64,000 nt of DNA, from contig NZ_FTOB01000009.1 in the NCBI RefSeq assembly GCF_900156625.1, positions 55,542-119,541 on the forward strand, given 5' to 3'. The notes under the pieces are model-generated. The model was not told where the DNA came from and did no database searches. It saw only the letters and a list, made by a program, of their open reading frames with translations. Made by a program: the position numbers and the translations under genes. Below, piece after piece: positions 19,338 through 28,025 of the stretch; position 1 is the stretch's first letter; each line of letters opens with the position of its first letter. The DNA comes from Zobellia uliginosa (GTDB lineage Bacteria > Bacteroidota > Bacteroidia > Flavobacteriales > Flavobacteriaceae).

Positions 19338-19743
19338 GATTTGTATGTTAGAATGCTCTAAATAAGAAGTACAAAGGTCGTAACATATCTCCCTCGATTC
19401 ATGGTTATGAAATTTGTTTTTTCAGTCTTTTATTAACAACGCATTGTTTATAGATGGAAAGGCATTGTACACAAGAGGCTTACGCAGGAAGAAAAAAATT
19501 AGGGCTCTGAAATGTTATGGGCCAAAACCGATAAAGTACATTTTTTTAGGATAAAAGTGCACTTCGGAAACCCACTTTTCGACTAATTAATAGTGAAAAA
19601 TTTGCCATGGACGGCAGATTTCTTCTTCAATCGATGGAATTCTTAATGAGGAAAAAATTATGGAGGACCGAAGGATTTTTCCTCAAATACCTCAAAGCGA
19701 TAATCAAGCCTGGCCGGATAGAGACATTTATTGTTCCCAACAA
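19338..19743. other. intergenic region upstream of nrdB
   Basis: Nothing was recognised apart from short unconvincing frames. It should hold the nrdBA promoter on the minus strand. No palindromic NrdR pair was seen. Confidence 0.4.
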
Positions 19744-19785
19744 AAAAACCGTTTCAAGGAAGCTATTTCTCTCAAAACGGTTTTT
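19744..19785. terminator. bidirectional intrinsic terminator
   Basis: An 11-bp perfect stem (AAAAACCGTTT at 19744-19754, complement at 19775-19785) with a 20-base loop, flanked by A tracts on the left and GCTTTTTT on the right. On the minus strand it lies just beyond the kduD stop and would end that transcript; the T run on the plus side also fits. Confidence 0.75.
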
Positions 19786-19826
19786 GCTTTTTTAACGACT
19801 TAGGTCTCTATTAACCTTTGGTCATT

Positions 19827-20621
19827 TCAAATTTCACCTATCGGTTTTCCTATCGTAGCCAAAATACCCCCATCTACATATAAGATGTGTCCATTTACAA
19901 AATCACTGGCCTGGGAGGCCAGAAATATAGCCGCTCCTGAAAGATCTTCGGGGTTTCCCCATTTTGCCGCAGGGGTTCGGTTCAATATAAAATCATTGAA
20001 AGGATGTCCGTCTACACGAATAGGGGCTGTCTGAGCAGTTGCGAAATAACCCGGTCCTATCCCGTTTACCTGTATATTGTGCTTGGCCCATTCCGTAGCC
20101 ATATTCTTTGTCAGCATTTGAAGTCCCCCCTTGGCCGCCGCATAGGCACCCACGGTGTTTCTTCCCAATTCGCTCATCATTGAACAGATATTGATGATCT
20201 TTCCCTGCTTTCGGGCAATCATTTCCTTTACCACATACTTTGATACAATAAAAGGACTCACAAGATCCACATCGATGACCTGTTTGAAGTCGACCACTTC
20301 CATTGCTTCCAAAGGTGTTCTTTTTATAATGCCCGCATTATTGACCAAAATATCAATATTACCGACCTCTTGCCCAATGCGTTCTATGGCATCTTTCACC
20401 GCTACCTCATCGGTGACATCAAATTTAAATCCGAAGGCCCGTATACCGGCATTTTTATAATATGCTACCGCATCATCGATCTTCTGTTGGGAAGAATTCC
20501 CATTCACTACAATAGTCGCCCCCGACAGTCCAAGGCCTTTGGCCATAGCCATTCCCAATCCGTGCGTACTTCCTGTGACCAAAGCTATTTTGCCGGTCAG
20601 GTCAAACAATTCTTTTGACAT
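19827..20621 (-). CDS. kduD: short-chain dehydrogenase, KduD / gluconate 5-dehydrogenase type
   Basis: 264 residues, a classical SDR: TGSTHGLG cofactor motif near residue 17, NNAG near 92, Ser in NICSMMSELG and the YAAAK catalytic Tyr-Lys pair, and a closing HILYVDGG. The text matches the 2-deoxy-D-gluconate 3-dehydrogenase/KduD group, which reduces 3-deoxy-D-glycero-2,5-hexodiulosonate to 2-keto-3-deoxygluconate. Two genes on, kduI and a GH105 hydrolase supply exactly the preceding steps, which favours KduD over a gluconate dehydrogenase. It follows the symporter gene by 102 bases on the same strand, so uptake and metabolism are probably coordinated. A terminator lies downstream. Confidence 0.85.
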   Translation of the reverse strand: MSKELFDLTGKIALVTGSTHGLGMAMAKGLGLSGATIVVNGNSSQQKIDDAVAYYKNAGIRAFGFKFDVTDEVAVKDAIERIGQEVGNIDILVNNAGIIKRTPLEAMEVVDFKQVIDVDLVSPFIVSKYVVKEMIARKQGKIINICSMMSELGRNTVGAYAAAKGGLQMLTKNMATEWAKHNIQVNGIGPGYFATAQTAPIRVDGHPFNDFILNRTPAAKWGNPEDLSGAAIFLASQASDFVNGHILYVDGGILATIGKPIGEI

Positions 20622-20723
20622 ATGCTTATGTTTTTTTCTTTATATTATTCTAGTTACCTATGAAATCAGGGCCTGTATTCCTTTACCGCCCCGTTTAGGC
20701 CTTCTCCTATAATACGAATTAGC

Positions 20724-22904
20724 TTAACCTCCCAAGTTCACCAAGAAGTACAACAAGGCCAAAACCACCAGAACAAAACCGCAGGCCGCAATAAAGCCTA
20801 TCCCATCGGTACGGTCCCATCGGGTAAATTCCCAATTGGAATCGGGCCCGAACAATTTGGTTGCATTGCAGTCCTTCATATGGGCATAAGACCACTCCAA
20901 TTTCATTTCATCCTCCTCCTTGGTTTCCCCCACGGGGGTTTTCATTTTCGCATAGAACCTTTTTATGTTATACTCCTCATCTTCTTTTCGAGGGAAAATA
21001 GAGCTGATCAAAATGATTAAGATAAAGGGAAAACTCATTCGAATCAGAATTCTCAAGGTTTCGTTCAAGGAGTAAGAATTATTTTCTAGGGCGAAGCCCA
21101 TTTTATCAAGAAGTAAGAGCTCGGGATTGATCATACCCGTACCCACAGGCTTACCCTTTTTATCAATTTTTATGCCCGTACTCCAAAAGATAGACTTACT
21201 AGGTAGTTTAAACTTTTTGACAAACTCCTGCCCTACTATTAGTTCTTCAGGCCTATCGCCAATGTGATCGGTTTCCCAAGCCGCTATTTCCCGCTTTCTG
21301 CTTTCTACGTCCGATTCCTTTGCGAAATAGGTACGTATCTCGAATTTTTCGGAGGTAGTCTTTAAAAAGTAAGGATCTTCCTTAATGTCGGGATTTATCA
21401 AATTAATAAGTATCGGTATTCCAAAAAACACCAAAAATGTAGAAATAATGGAGACCTTGACAGAAAGACGACTGGTCTTACGCCATAAAACCCCCATCCA
21501 AAACCCTGCGGAAAATATTACCCCAAATTCCCACCACAATTTCATGATTTGAAACAAGTTGTCGTTTAAAAGGGTAATGCCCGCCGCGGCAACAATAACC
21601 AAACTGCCCAATATCCGGCCTATGGCTACATAGTGTCGTTCACTTTTATTCGGAAAGTAAGGTCGATATACATTATTGGTCAGCAAACCTGAAGTTGTGA
21701 TCATGAGCGTAGCGGCGGTAGACATCAGTGCCGCCATTAAACTAGCGATCATTAACCCTACGAGTCCCATATTAACGGAGCCCAACAATTTAAAGGAAGC
21801 ATAGCCCCATATTTTATCGGGATCGGTAATCTCATCGGCATATAAGAACACTATAAGTAGGGCCGTAAAACCCCATAGTACTGTGGTAATCCTTTTGAGG
21901 TAAGACCCAAAGGTCAATCCTACCCTTGCCGAATACTCATCTTTGGCGGCACTAGGGGTAACAAAGGTGTTGGCCTGCGCACAGGTGTTTATGATGGCCA
22001 TAATCGATAAGGCCGCTATATAATACCATGTAAAATCCAATGAATACGGAGAACCAAAAATTTCAAAAAAGCTCTCGGGGAGGTTGTCGTGCATACGGGT
22101 CAAAGCCCCCATCACACCGGTATCTCCGTATTTATCATTGATGGCCATAATAGCAAAGGGAACGAGCATTATAGAGAGAAATATGATAAACACCCCTTGA
22201 ATAAGGTCACTTAAGAATGCCGCTTCGAGCCCTCCCATCATAGAATAGCCGGCCACAATGACCACGATGATGAATACCAACCAATACTTATTGATGTGGG
22301 AAAACGATTTTTCGGGTTGCAACTGCCGTAAATAAGTCAGTTCTTTCAGTTCCGGGGCGTCTAAGGTGGTAAAATCCTTCGCTTCGAGTACACGCATGCG
22401 TTCGGCCTGTCCGTACTCTTCTTTTTCCCCGAGGGTAAATTCCTCATATGTTTTCGGGGTCATTACCGATACGGTCTTGATAATGGTTATAAACCCTAGG
22501 GAAAGCAATATACCCAAGCCAATACTCGAAATAATGGCATACATTCTACCCAATCCTTTGCTCGTAAACCTTTCGGTGTAAAAATCGGCCAAGGTAGTAC
22601 ACCTCATCCTTCTATACCAAGGCCCTATAAACCAGAACAGGGGCGTACTAAAAAGCATCAACAAATTGGCCCAAACGCCTGCCGCTCCATTATTAAATGT
22701 AGCCGTTCCTACAGACGGTCCGGTATCGGAACTTGTGGCCTGGCCAAAGGTGGCAAAAATCTGCACGATCTTTCCAAACTTTCTTCCTCCTAGAAAGAAA
22801 TCTTCCTGATTCTTAATTCTTAACATAGACCTGATACCAATCCCTATGATTACCACAAAATAGACCACAATTACTACGAGGTCGATAGTACTTAATCCGA
22901 ACAT
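20724..22904 (-). CDS. sodium:solute symporter (SSS family), probable uronate/sugar importer
   Basis: 726 residues from the ATG at 22902-22904 (MFGLSTIDLVVIVVYFVVI), preceded by the A-rich leader usual here. An upstream extension to 23048 gives a non-membrane N-terminus and was rejected. The core helices show the SSS fold: NQEDFFLGGRKFGKIVQIFA, TLADFYTERF, YSMMGGLEAAFLSDLIQG, STAATLMITTSGLLTNNVYRP. A long hydrophilic insertion lies around residues 490-600, and the C-terminus carries an extra helix pair around a soluble loop with HMKDCNATKLFG, giving more length than the ~500-600 typical of the family. It likely brings unsaturated uronates or mono/disaccharides across the inner membrane for KduI/KduD. 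Confidence 0.85.
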   Translation of the reverse strand: MFGLSTIDLVVIVVYFVVIIGIGIRSMLRIKNQEDFFLGGRKFGKIVQIFATFGQATSSDTGPSVGTATFNNGAAGVWANLLMLFSTPLFWFIGPWYRRMRCTTLADFYTERFTSKGLGRMYAIISSIGLGILLSLGFITIIKTVSVMTPKTYEEFTLGEKEEYGQAERMRVLEAKDFTTLDAPELKELTYLRQLQPEKSFSHINKYWLVFIIVVIVAGYSMMGGLEAAFLSDLIQGVFIIFLSIMLVPFAIMAINDKYGDTGVMGALTRMHDNLPESFFEIFGSPYSLDFTWYYIAALSIMAIINTCAQANTFVTPSAAKDEYSARVGLTFGSYLKRITTVLWGFTALLIVFLYADEITDPDKIWGYASFKLLGSVNMGLVGLMIASLMAALMSTAATLMITTSGLLTNNVYRPYFPNKSERHYVAIGRILGSLVIVAAAGITLLNDNLFQIMKLWWEFGVIFSAGFWMGVLWRKTSRLSVKVSIISTFLVFFGIPILINLINPDIKEDPYFLKTTSEKFEIRTYFAKESDVESRKREIAAWETDHIGDRPEELIVGQEFVKKFKLPSKSIFWSTGIKIDKKGKPVGTGMINPELLLLDKMGFALENNSYSLNETLRILIRMSFPFILIILISSIFPRKEDEEYNIKRFYAKMKTPVGETKEEDEMKLEWSYAHMKDCNATKLFGPDSNWEFTRWDRTDGIGFIAACGFVLVVLALLYFLVNLGG

Positions 22905-23391
22905 ATGTCTTTTATTTTGGCGAATCGCCATTAATTTCCATGCAATTAAGGCCATCCCTAAATCGTGATGGATTGGAGATGTTGCAGAAGCTATTGGAGA
23001 TAAGCCAATACCCTTCGGAGAAAACATATTTCCTTTTAAAAAGGGCATATTGAATCACGGTCTCAACGAAAATTGGGACCCTCGGAAAGCTCCGCTACCC
23101 ATGGTTTTTCCAGAAAAACCACCCTAGCATTCAAAAATTACATACCCAGGTGTACCCGCAAGCTTCCTCATTGAAAATAATCCGCCTTACAACTACTATT
23201 ATACCGTCAACAAAACGGCACACTGCAACCTCGGAAACATGATATGAGACATTTCGCCCTAAGCATATGCCGGGCAAACCGATAATTTTATGCCAGCCTT
23301 TTAGTGAAGTGATCTACTGTAAGAAGCAGCCGCCCCAAAATAGGGAACGCCCCATTTTCGACGGTTCTTCCCTATTCATATTTATAAACCA
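22905..23391. other. divergent intergenic region between symporter and toroid-enzyme genes
   Basis: 487 bases between two divergent starts. It should contain both promoters. No gene, RNA or clear -33/-7 pair was recognised; only short frames occur, including the rejected upstream extension of the symporter. Confidence 0.4.
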
Positions 23392-25680
23392 ATGCGTATA
23401 CCCATGATCAGAATTCTTAGTATTCTTATTTTGCTCCTCATCAGTCTTAACGGTTATTCCCAGACGGAAACCCTTGTTCCACAAATACGGTTCAAACAAT
23501 ACGACCATCAGAAATACAATCAAAGGGTCGCCCAAAAAGACTTTTCCCTAGCCGAAAACGGCCCGCTCAATTTTCAAGAATCGAGCTGGATACGTAAAAT
23601 AGATACGGTAGGAATCGACAAAGAATCGGGAACCATAGACCTTAAGGTCAGTTTAAGTTGTATTTCCGGTCAAGTATCACAAAGTAGTATCGGTCTTGTC
23701 TTTCAGATCGACGATTGGCACGACTCTAATTATGTACTGATGCCCGGAGCCCTTTACAACGGGAATAAATACGATTACCGAAGAATCCGATATTCGCCCA
23801 AACTCATGGATCCCAGGGACATTGCCCAAGAGGTACCCATTATCATTACTGACGTTCCTCGTCTCAACAAATATGAAGGCGTTTCGGAAGTGCAGCTCAG
23901 AAGCGGGGCCACCACCTCGCCTTCCATTTCCTATTTTGATTCCATACAGAATAAAGGCTACATTTTATTGAGCGAACAAGGCAATGCCTTAGGGGATTTC
24001 GGCCTTGGCATAGTAGAATCAAGAAACCGCGAGCATGCCGAATTTTCGATAAGCTCTCCCCTGGTCAGGGAAAAGCACCAATATTTCGCCAATGACAACC
24101 TGGCCCCTTCCAATGACCGTGGGGCCGATTTCAAGGCCGGTGATATCCTTACCTTCCACTTTAAATCCTATTCATTTGAGGCCCAGAACGTTCAAGACCT
24201 GTTCGATAAATTTGCCATGGTCAGGAAAGAACTCAATACTGATAAGGCCTACAACAATGTCATACCTCTTTCCTATGCCTTTGAGACCATAGAAAAAAAG
24301 TTCAAAAGGGACAATTGGGTACCCATTGACGACCATGGATACTTTTCAGTAGGCCTACGTGAAAACTTCCTGCAGGATTTTCAAACCGGTTGGACGGGAG
24401 GAATGATTTCGACCTATCCCCTACTCTTTTCGGATAAGAGGGACACGCGTGAACGGGTAATCAAAAATTTCGATTGGTTCTTTCCCAACAGTACTTCTCC
24501 CTCGGGACTTTTTTATGGGTTTTGTGAAGGAGGCAAAGATTGGTTTGGTGGAGACAAGCGTAAATACCATACCAAAGATTGGCTGTTGACCCGAAAAAGT
24601 GCCGATGCCATATTTTTTGTGCTCGAACAATTCAAGCTTATGAAAACCAAGGGAATTCCTGTCGACCCAGAATGGGAGAAGGGAATTCGAACCGCCTGCG
24701 ATGCCTTTGTCGACATATGGCAAACCTATGGGCAAATAGGCCAATTTGTAGACGCCAAAACCGGTACCATCCAGGTAGGCGGCTCTTCCTCTGCCGGAAT
24801 ATTGCCTGCCGGACTGGTGCTTGCCGCCGACTATTTCAAGGCCCCGAACTATTTGGACAGCGCTAAGGAAATGGGCCAGTATTTCTATAGCAATTTTACG
24901 GAAAAAGGCATTTCATGCGGTGGTCCGGGCGATGCCTTACAGAATTTCGATAGCGAGTCCGCCTATGCTTTAATAGAGTCTTACTACAGCCTCTATGAAG
25001 CCTCTGGCGACCCACAATGGGAAGTCGCTGCCGAGGAAGCCGCCAAGCAATTCTCATCTTGGGTCATTGCCTATAATTACGATTTTCCCGAAGAATCTAC
25101 CTTTGGCAAGTTGGGCAACCATTCTATCGGAGGAGTGTGGGCCAATACACAAAACACCCATGGGTCGCCCGGTATTTGCACCCATAGCGGCTTGGCCCTC
25201 TTAAAACTGTTCCGTTCTACGGGCGAGCCTTTCTATGCCGAACTCCTATCCGATATTACCCATGCCATTCCGCAATGCCTCTCCGTTCCTTCAAGAAAGA
25301 TAATGGATGCGCCTGATGGATGGATGAGCGAACGCTTAAGTACCACCGACTGGAACGAGGGTATAGGGGAAATATTCGTGGGCTCGACTTGGGCCGAGAC
25401 GGCACTGATGCTCACTTATACCGAAATTCCAGGTATTTATGTCTGTGCGGCCAAATCTGAGGTAATTTCTTTTGACAATCTCACCGTTGAGATACTTAAG
25501 GATACGCCCAAATACATAAAAGTGAAGGTAAAAAACCCAACCCAAATGGAGGCGAAGGTCAAGATTTGGGAAGAAGACCTTAAGGAAAGACAATTGTTCT
25601 TGGAAACCAATTACCTACTGAAAGCCAAACCCGTAACGGTACCTCAACAAGGACATATCACATTAACCTTTAAAAAATAA
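23392..25680 (+). CDS. secreted protein of unknown family with an (alpha/alpha) toroid domain
   Basis: 762 residues with a signal peptide (MIRILSILILLLISLNGYSQ); the inner Met at 23404 is an equally good start. The first ~280 residues are beta-rich (ISGQVSQSSIGLVFQIDDWH, VSEVQLRSGATTSPS). Residues ~300-690 look like an incomplete alpha/alpha toroid (YFSVGLRENFLQDFQTGWTG, FYGFCEGGKDWFGGDKRKYH, GISCGGPGDALQNFDSESAY, AAEEAAKQFSSWVIAYNY, HSGLALLKLFRSTGEPFY). A small beta domain ends the protein. Aromatics and acidic residues such as GGKDWFGGD could line a sugar cleft. I cannot assign a GH or PL family. It is the first gene of a plus-strand run leading to kduI and GH105, so a role in processing uronate oligosaccharides is likely. 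Confidence 0.6.
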   Translation: MRIPMIRILSILILLLISLNGYSQTETLVPQIRFKQYDHQKYNQRVAQKDFSLAENGPLNFQESSWIRKIDTVGIDKESGTIDLKVSLSCISGQVSQSSIGLVFQIDDWHDSNYVLMPGALYNGNKYDYRRIRYSPKLMDPRDIAQEVPIIITDVPRLNKYEGVSEVQLRSGATTSPSISYFDSIQNKGYILLSEQGNALGDFGLGIVESRNREHAEFSISSPLVREKHQYFANDNLAPSNDRGADFKAGDILTFHFKSYSFEAQNVQDLFDKFAMVRKELNTDKAYNNVIPLSYAFETIEKKFKRDNWVPIDDHGYFSVGLRENFLQDFQTGWTGGMISTYPLLFSDKRDTRERVIKNFDWFFPNSTSPSGLFYGFCEGGKDWFGGDKRKYHTKDWLLTRKSADAIFFVLEQFKLMKTKGIPVDPEWEKGIRTACDAFVDIWQTYGQIGQFVDAKTGTIQVGGSSSAGILPAGLVLAADYFKAPNYLDSAKEMGQYFYSNFTEKGISCGGPGDALQNFDSESAYALIESYYSLYEASGDPQWEVAAEEAAKQFSSWVIAYNYDFPEESTFGKLGNHSIGGVWANTQNTHGSPGICTHSGLALLKLFRSTGEPFYAELLSDITHAIPQCLSVPSRKIMDAPDGWMSERLSTTDWNEGIGEIFVGSTWAETALMLTYTEIPGIYVCAAKSEVISFDNLTVEILKDTPKYIKVKVKNPTQMEAKVKIWEEDLKERQLFLETNYLLKAKPVTVPQQGHITLTFKK

Positions 25681-25819
25681 CGGGCCACCGGTTGAAAATT
25701 GGATCAAACACCACCGTTTTCAACCCTCGGCCAATCTTGTTGAACATCTCCATATCGCGATATGGATAGTATTGGGCAATTTGCCTTATTTCCATCGATA
25801 CCCATAAAATAAACTATAT

Positions 25820-26653
25820 ATGAAGAGTAATTTTAAAATACGATACGCCACACATCCCGACGATGCCAAAACGTATGACACCCAACGATTGAGAAAGGAT
25901 TTTTTGGTAAACGACATCTTTACCGAAGACGAAGTAAACCTCACCTACTCCCACTATGACCGATTCATCATGGGCGGGGCCATGCCAGTTCACGAAAAGT
26001 TACAATTGGAGTCCATTCCCTTTTTCGCCACCGAATACTTTTTGCAAAAGAAGGAGATGGGAATCATCAACCTTGGCCAGAAGGGCAAGGTTATCGCCGA
26101 CGGTCAGATCTATGAACTTGAACATAAAGACGCCCTATACTTGGGCAGTGACGTTAAGGATGTATCTTTTGAAAGTGAAGAAGCCAGCAAGCCGGCCAAG
26201 TTTTATTTGAATGCCTGTATCGCCCATAAAGCGCTTCCCTCAAAACTAATATCATTTGCCGACGCCCCTGTTCTTGAACTGGGGACTACAGAAGAATCGA
26301 ACAAACGAAGATTATACCAACACATTGTTCCCCATACCGTTGAAACCTGTCAATTAATGATGGGGATTACCTCTCCTGAACTTGGCAATGCATGGAACAC
26401 TATGCCGGCCCACGTACATGAACTCCGGATGGAAGCCTATTTCTATTTTGATATTCCCGAAGGAAAGGCTGCGGCGCACATCATGGGCCAACCCCAAGAG
26501 ACCCGAATACTATGGGTAGCAAATGAGCAAGCGGTCATTTCCCCGCCTTGGAGCATCCACTGTGCGGCAGGAACCTCCCCCTACAGTTTTATATGGGGAA
26601 TGGCAGGCGATGACGACCCCATAGTTCCTTATCCGATCAGTGAGCTACAATAA
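25820..26653 (+). CDS. kduI: 5-dehydro-4-deoxy-D-glucuronate isomerase
   Basis: 277 residues, the normal KduI length. It starts FKIRYATHPDDAKTYDT and keeps the family core: DRFIMGGAMPV, the metal site MPAHVHELRMEAYFYFD (two His and Glu) with the further His in SPPWSIHCAAGT, and the ending YSFIWGMAGDDDP. It isomerises 4-deoxy-5-ketouronate, the open form of the unsaturated uronate released by GH88/GH105 hydrolases, to the substrate of KduD, in the cytosol. The GH105 gene begins 15 bases after its stop, so the two are translated together. Confidence 0.95.
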   Translation: MKSNFKIRYATHPDDAKTYDTQRLRKDFLVNDIFTEDEVNLTYSHYDRFIMGGAMPVHEKLQLESIPFFATEYFLQKKEMGIINLGQKGKVIADGQIYELEHKDALYLGSDVKDVSFESEEASKPAKFYLNACIAHKALPSKLISFADAPVLELGTTEESNKRRLYQHIVPHTVETCQLMMGITSPELGNAWNTMPAHVHELRMEAYFYFDIPEGKAAAHIMGQPQETRILWVANEQAVISPPWSIHCAAGTSPYSFIWGMAGDDDPIVPYPISELQ

Positions 26654-26668
26654 CCCTAAAACCAAAAA

Positions 26669-27871
26669 ATGAGTTTTTTACACGATAAAAAAGAAGTAGA
26701 GCGCCTAATACGGCTCGTTGCAGACAGGATACTAGAAGACACCACCTATCAGTTCGTTGACAAGGCTTCGGGAGAAACCCTAGGCGATCTAAAAACGGTG
26801 GCTCCCACCAAGGAGGTTTGGCTTAAGAGCGGTTACGAAGACTGGAAATACTGGAACGGGGTAACCCATATTGCACTGTTCAAAATGGCCCACCTTCTTC
26901 AAGACCAAAAATACGAAGATTATGTGCTGCGTAATTTTGATTTCATCTTTGAAAACCTTGATTTTTTTGAAAAACAATTCGCCGATTTCGACCCCGAGCA
27001 ATATGCCCCCAATTTCCATCAATTTTTTAGGCTCGACAGGCTCGATGATTGCGGGGCCATGGACGGCAGTCTCATTGAGGCATATCAGATACGAAAGAAC
27101 GACCATTGGCTCGATAGGCTCCAAAAAGTAAAAGCTTGGGTTTCATCGGGACAAGACCGGTTAGAAAACGGTGTGTTCTGCAGAAATTACAAAGGCTATA
27201 CCACCGTATGGGCCGATGACGTATATATGAGCGTTCCCTTTTTGGTACGTATGGGCAAAATGAGCGGTGACACTTCGTTTTGGGACGATGCCATTACAAA
27301 TGCCCTCGGGTTCCACGAATTGCTATTTGACGATTCCAAAGGGCTATACTGGCATTCGTACTGTACCCAAATAGGCGAAAAAGGGGTCGCACATTGGGGA
27401 AGGGCCAATGGCTGGTCGATCGTTGCCAAATGCGATTTACTGGAATATATCCCTAAAGATTACCCTGGTTGGGAAGAAGTTCGGAAATCCCTTTTCGAGC
27501 AAATCATAGGCATATCTAGGTACCAAACGGCAAACGGCATGTGGCGTCAGCTTATTGACAAACCCGATTCCTTTTTGGAAACATCGGCTACCGCCATGTT
27601 TACCTACGCGGTAGCCAAAGCGGTCAATGAAAAATGGATTCCCGAAATATACTCGTCCATTGCTATAAATGGATGGAAGGGGATTTCAGAAAACATAATG
27701 GCCGACGGACAGATTACCAATATTAGCGAAGGCTTCAACATACGTCAAGACCTATCGTATTACTACAATCGCCCCCGTCCCTTGAACGACCCTCATGGTT
27801 TGGGCGCCGTATTGCTGGCCGGGGTAGAAATCCATAAAATGAAAGATTATCAAGACTATATGTGGTATTAA
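26669..27871 (+). CDS. unsaturated glucuronyl/rhamnogalacturonyl hydrolase (GH105)
   Basis: 400 residues, no signal peptide, so probably cytosolic. The (alpha/alpha)6 fold shows family motifs: WKYWNGVTHIALFKMAHLL, RLDRLDDCGAMDGSLIEAY (the catalytic aspartates region), TTVWADDVYMSVPFLVRMG, the YWHSYC strand, and HWGRANGWSIVAKCDLLEYI, then SFLETSATAMFTYAV. Members hydrate the C4=C5 double bond of unsaturated uronates at the non-reducing end of lyase products, releasing 4-deoxy-5-ketouronate. KduI directly upstream takes over that product. The presence of GH105 (or the related GH88) is the best evidence that the locus handles lyase-generated uronate oligosaccharides. Confidence 0.92.
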   Translation: MSFLHDKKEVERLIRLVADRILEDTTYQFVDKASGETLGDLKTVAPTKEVWLKSGYEDWKYWNGVTHIALFKMAHLLQDQKYEDYVLRNFDFIFENLDFFEKQFADFDPEQYAPNFHQFFRLDRLDDCGAMDGSLIEAYQIRKNDHWLDRLQKVKAWVSSGQDRLENGVFCRNYKGYTTVWADDVYMSVPFLVRMGKMSGDTSFWDDAITNALGFHELLFDDSKGLYWHSYCTQIGEKGVAHWGRANGWSIVAKCDLLEYIPKDYPGWEEVRKSLFEQIIGISRYQTANGMWRQLIDKPDSFLETSATAMFTYAVAKAVNEKWIPEIYSSIAINGWKGISENIMADGQITNISEGFNIRQDLSYYYNRPRPLNDPHGLGAVLLAGVEIHKMKDYQDYMWY

Positions 27872-27940
27872 TAAGAAGCTATACCACACCCCCTTAGAAA
27901 TTGGGTTTTATGAATTGAATAGTTAGTTTGTTGAGTGAAG

Positions 27941-27972
27941 AAAGGCCATTTTTTTTTAGAAAATGGCCTTTT
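27941..27972. terminator. bidirectional terminator between GH105 and cytochrome gene
   Basis: A 12-bp stem (AAAGGCCATTTT at 27941-27952, complement at 27960-27971) with a T-rich loop, followed by TGTTATTTCC. It lies between two convergent genes and suits both. Confidence 0.75.
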
Positions 27973-28025
27973 GTTATTTCCTTTCGGAACCTTAAGAATC
28001 GAGTTTCCCCCGACTTCCAAAAATA

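Noticed and set aside
19338..19743. NrdR box upstream of nrdB
   Set aside because: No pair of matching palindromic 16-mers could be found.
19607..19795. 62-codon plus-strand frame upstream of the kduD terminator
   Set aside because: It reads through the terminator hairpin and lacks a plausible leader.
22905..23048. 48-codon N-terminal extension of the symporter
   Set aside because: It encodes no membrane or signal sequence, while the ATG at 22904 directly precedes the first membrane helix and has an A-rich leader.
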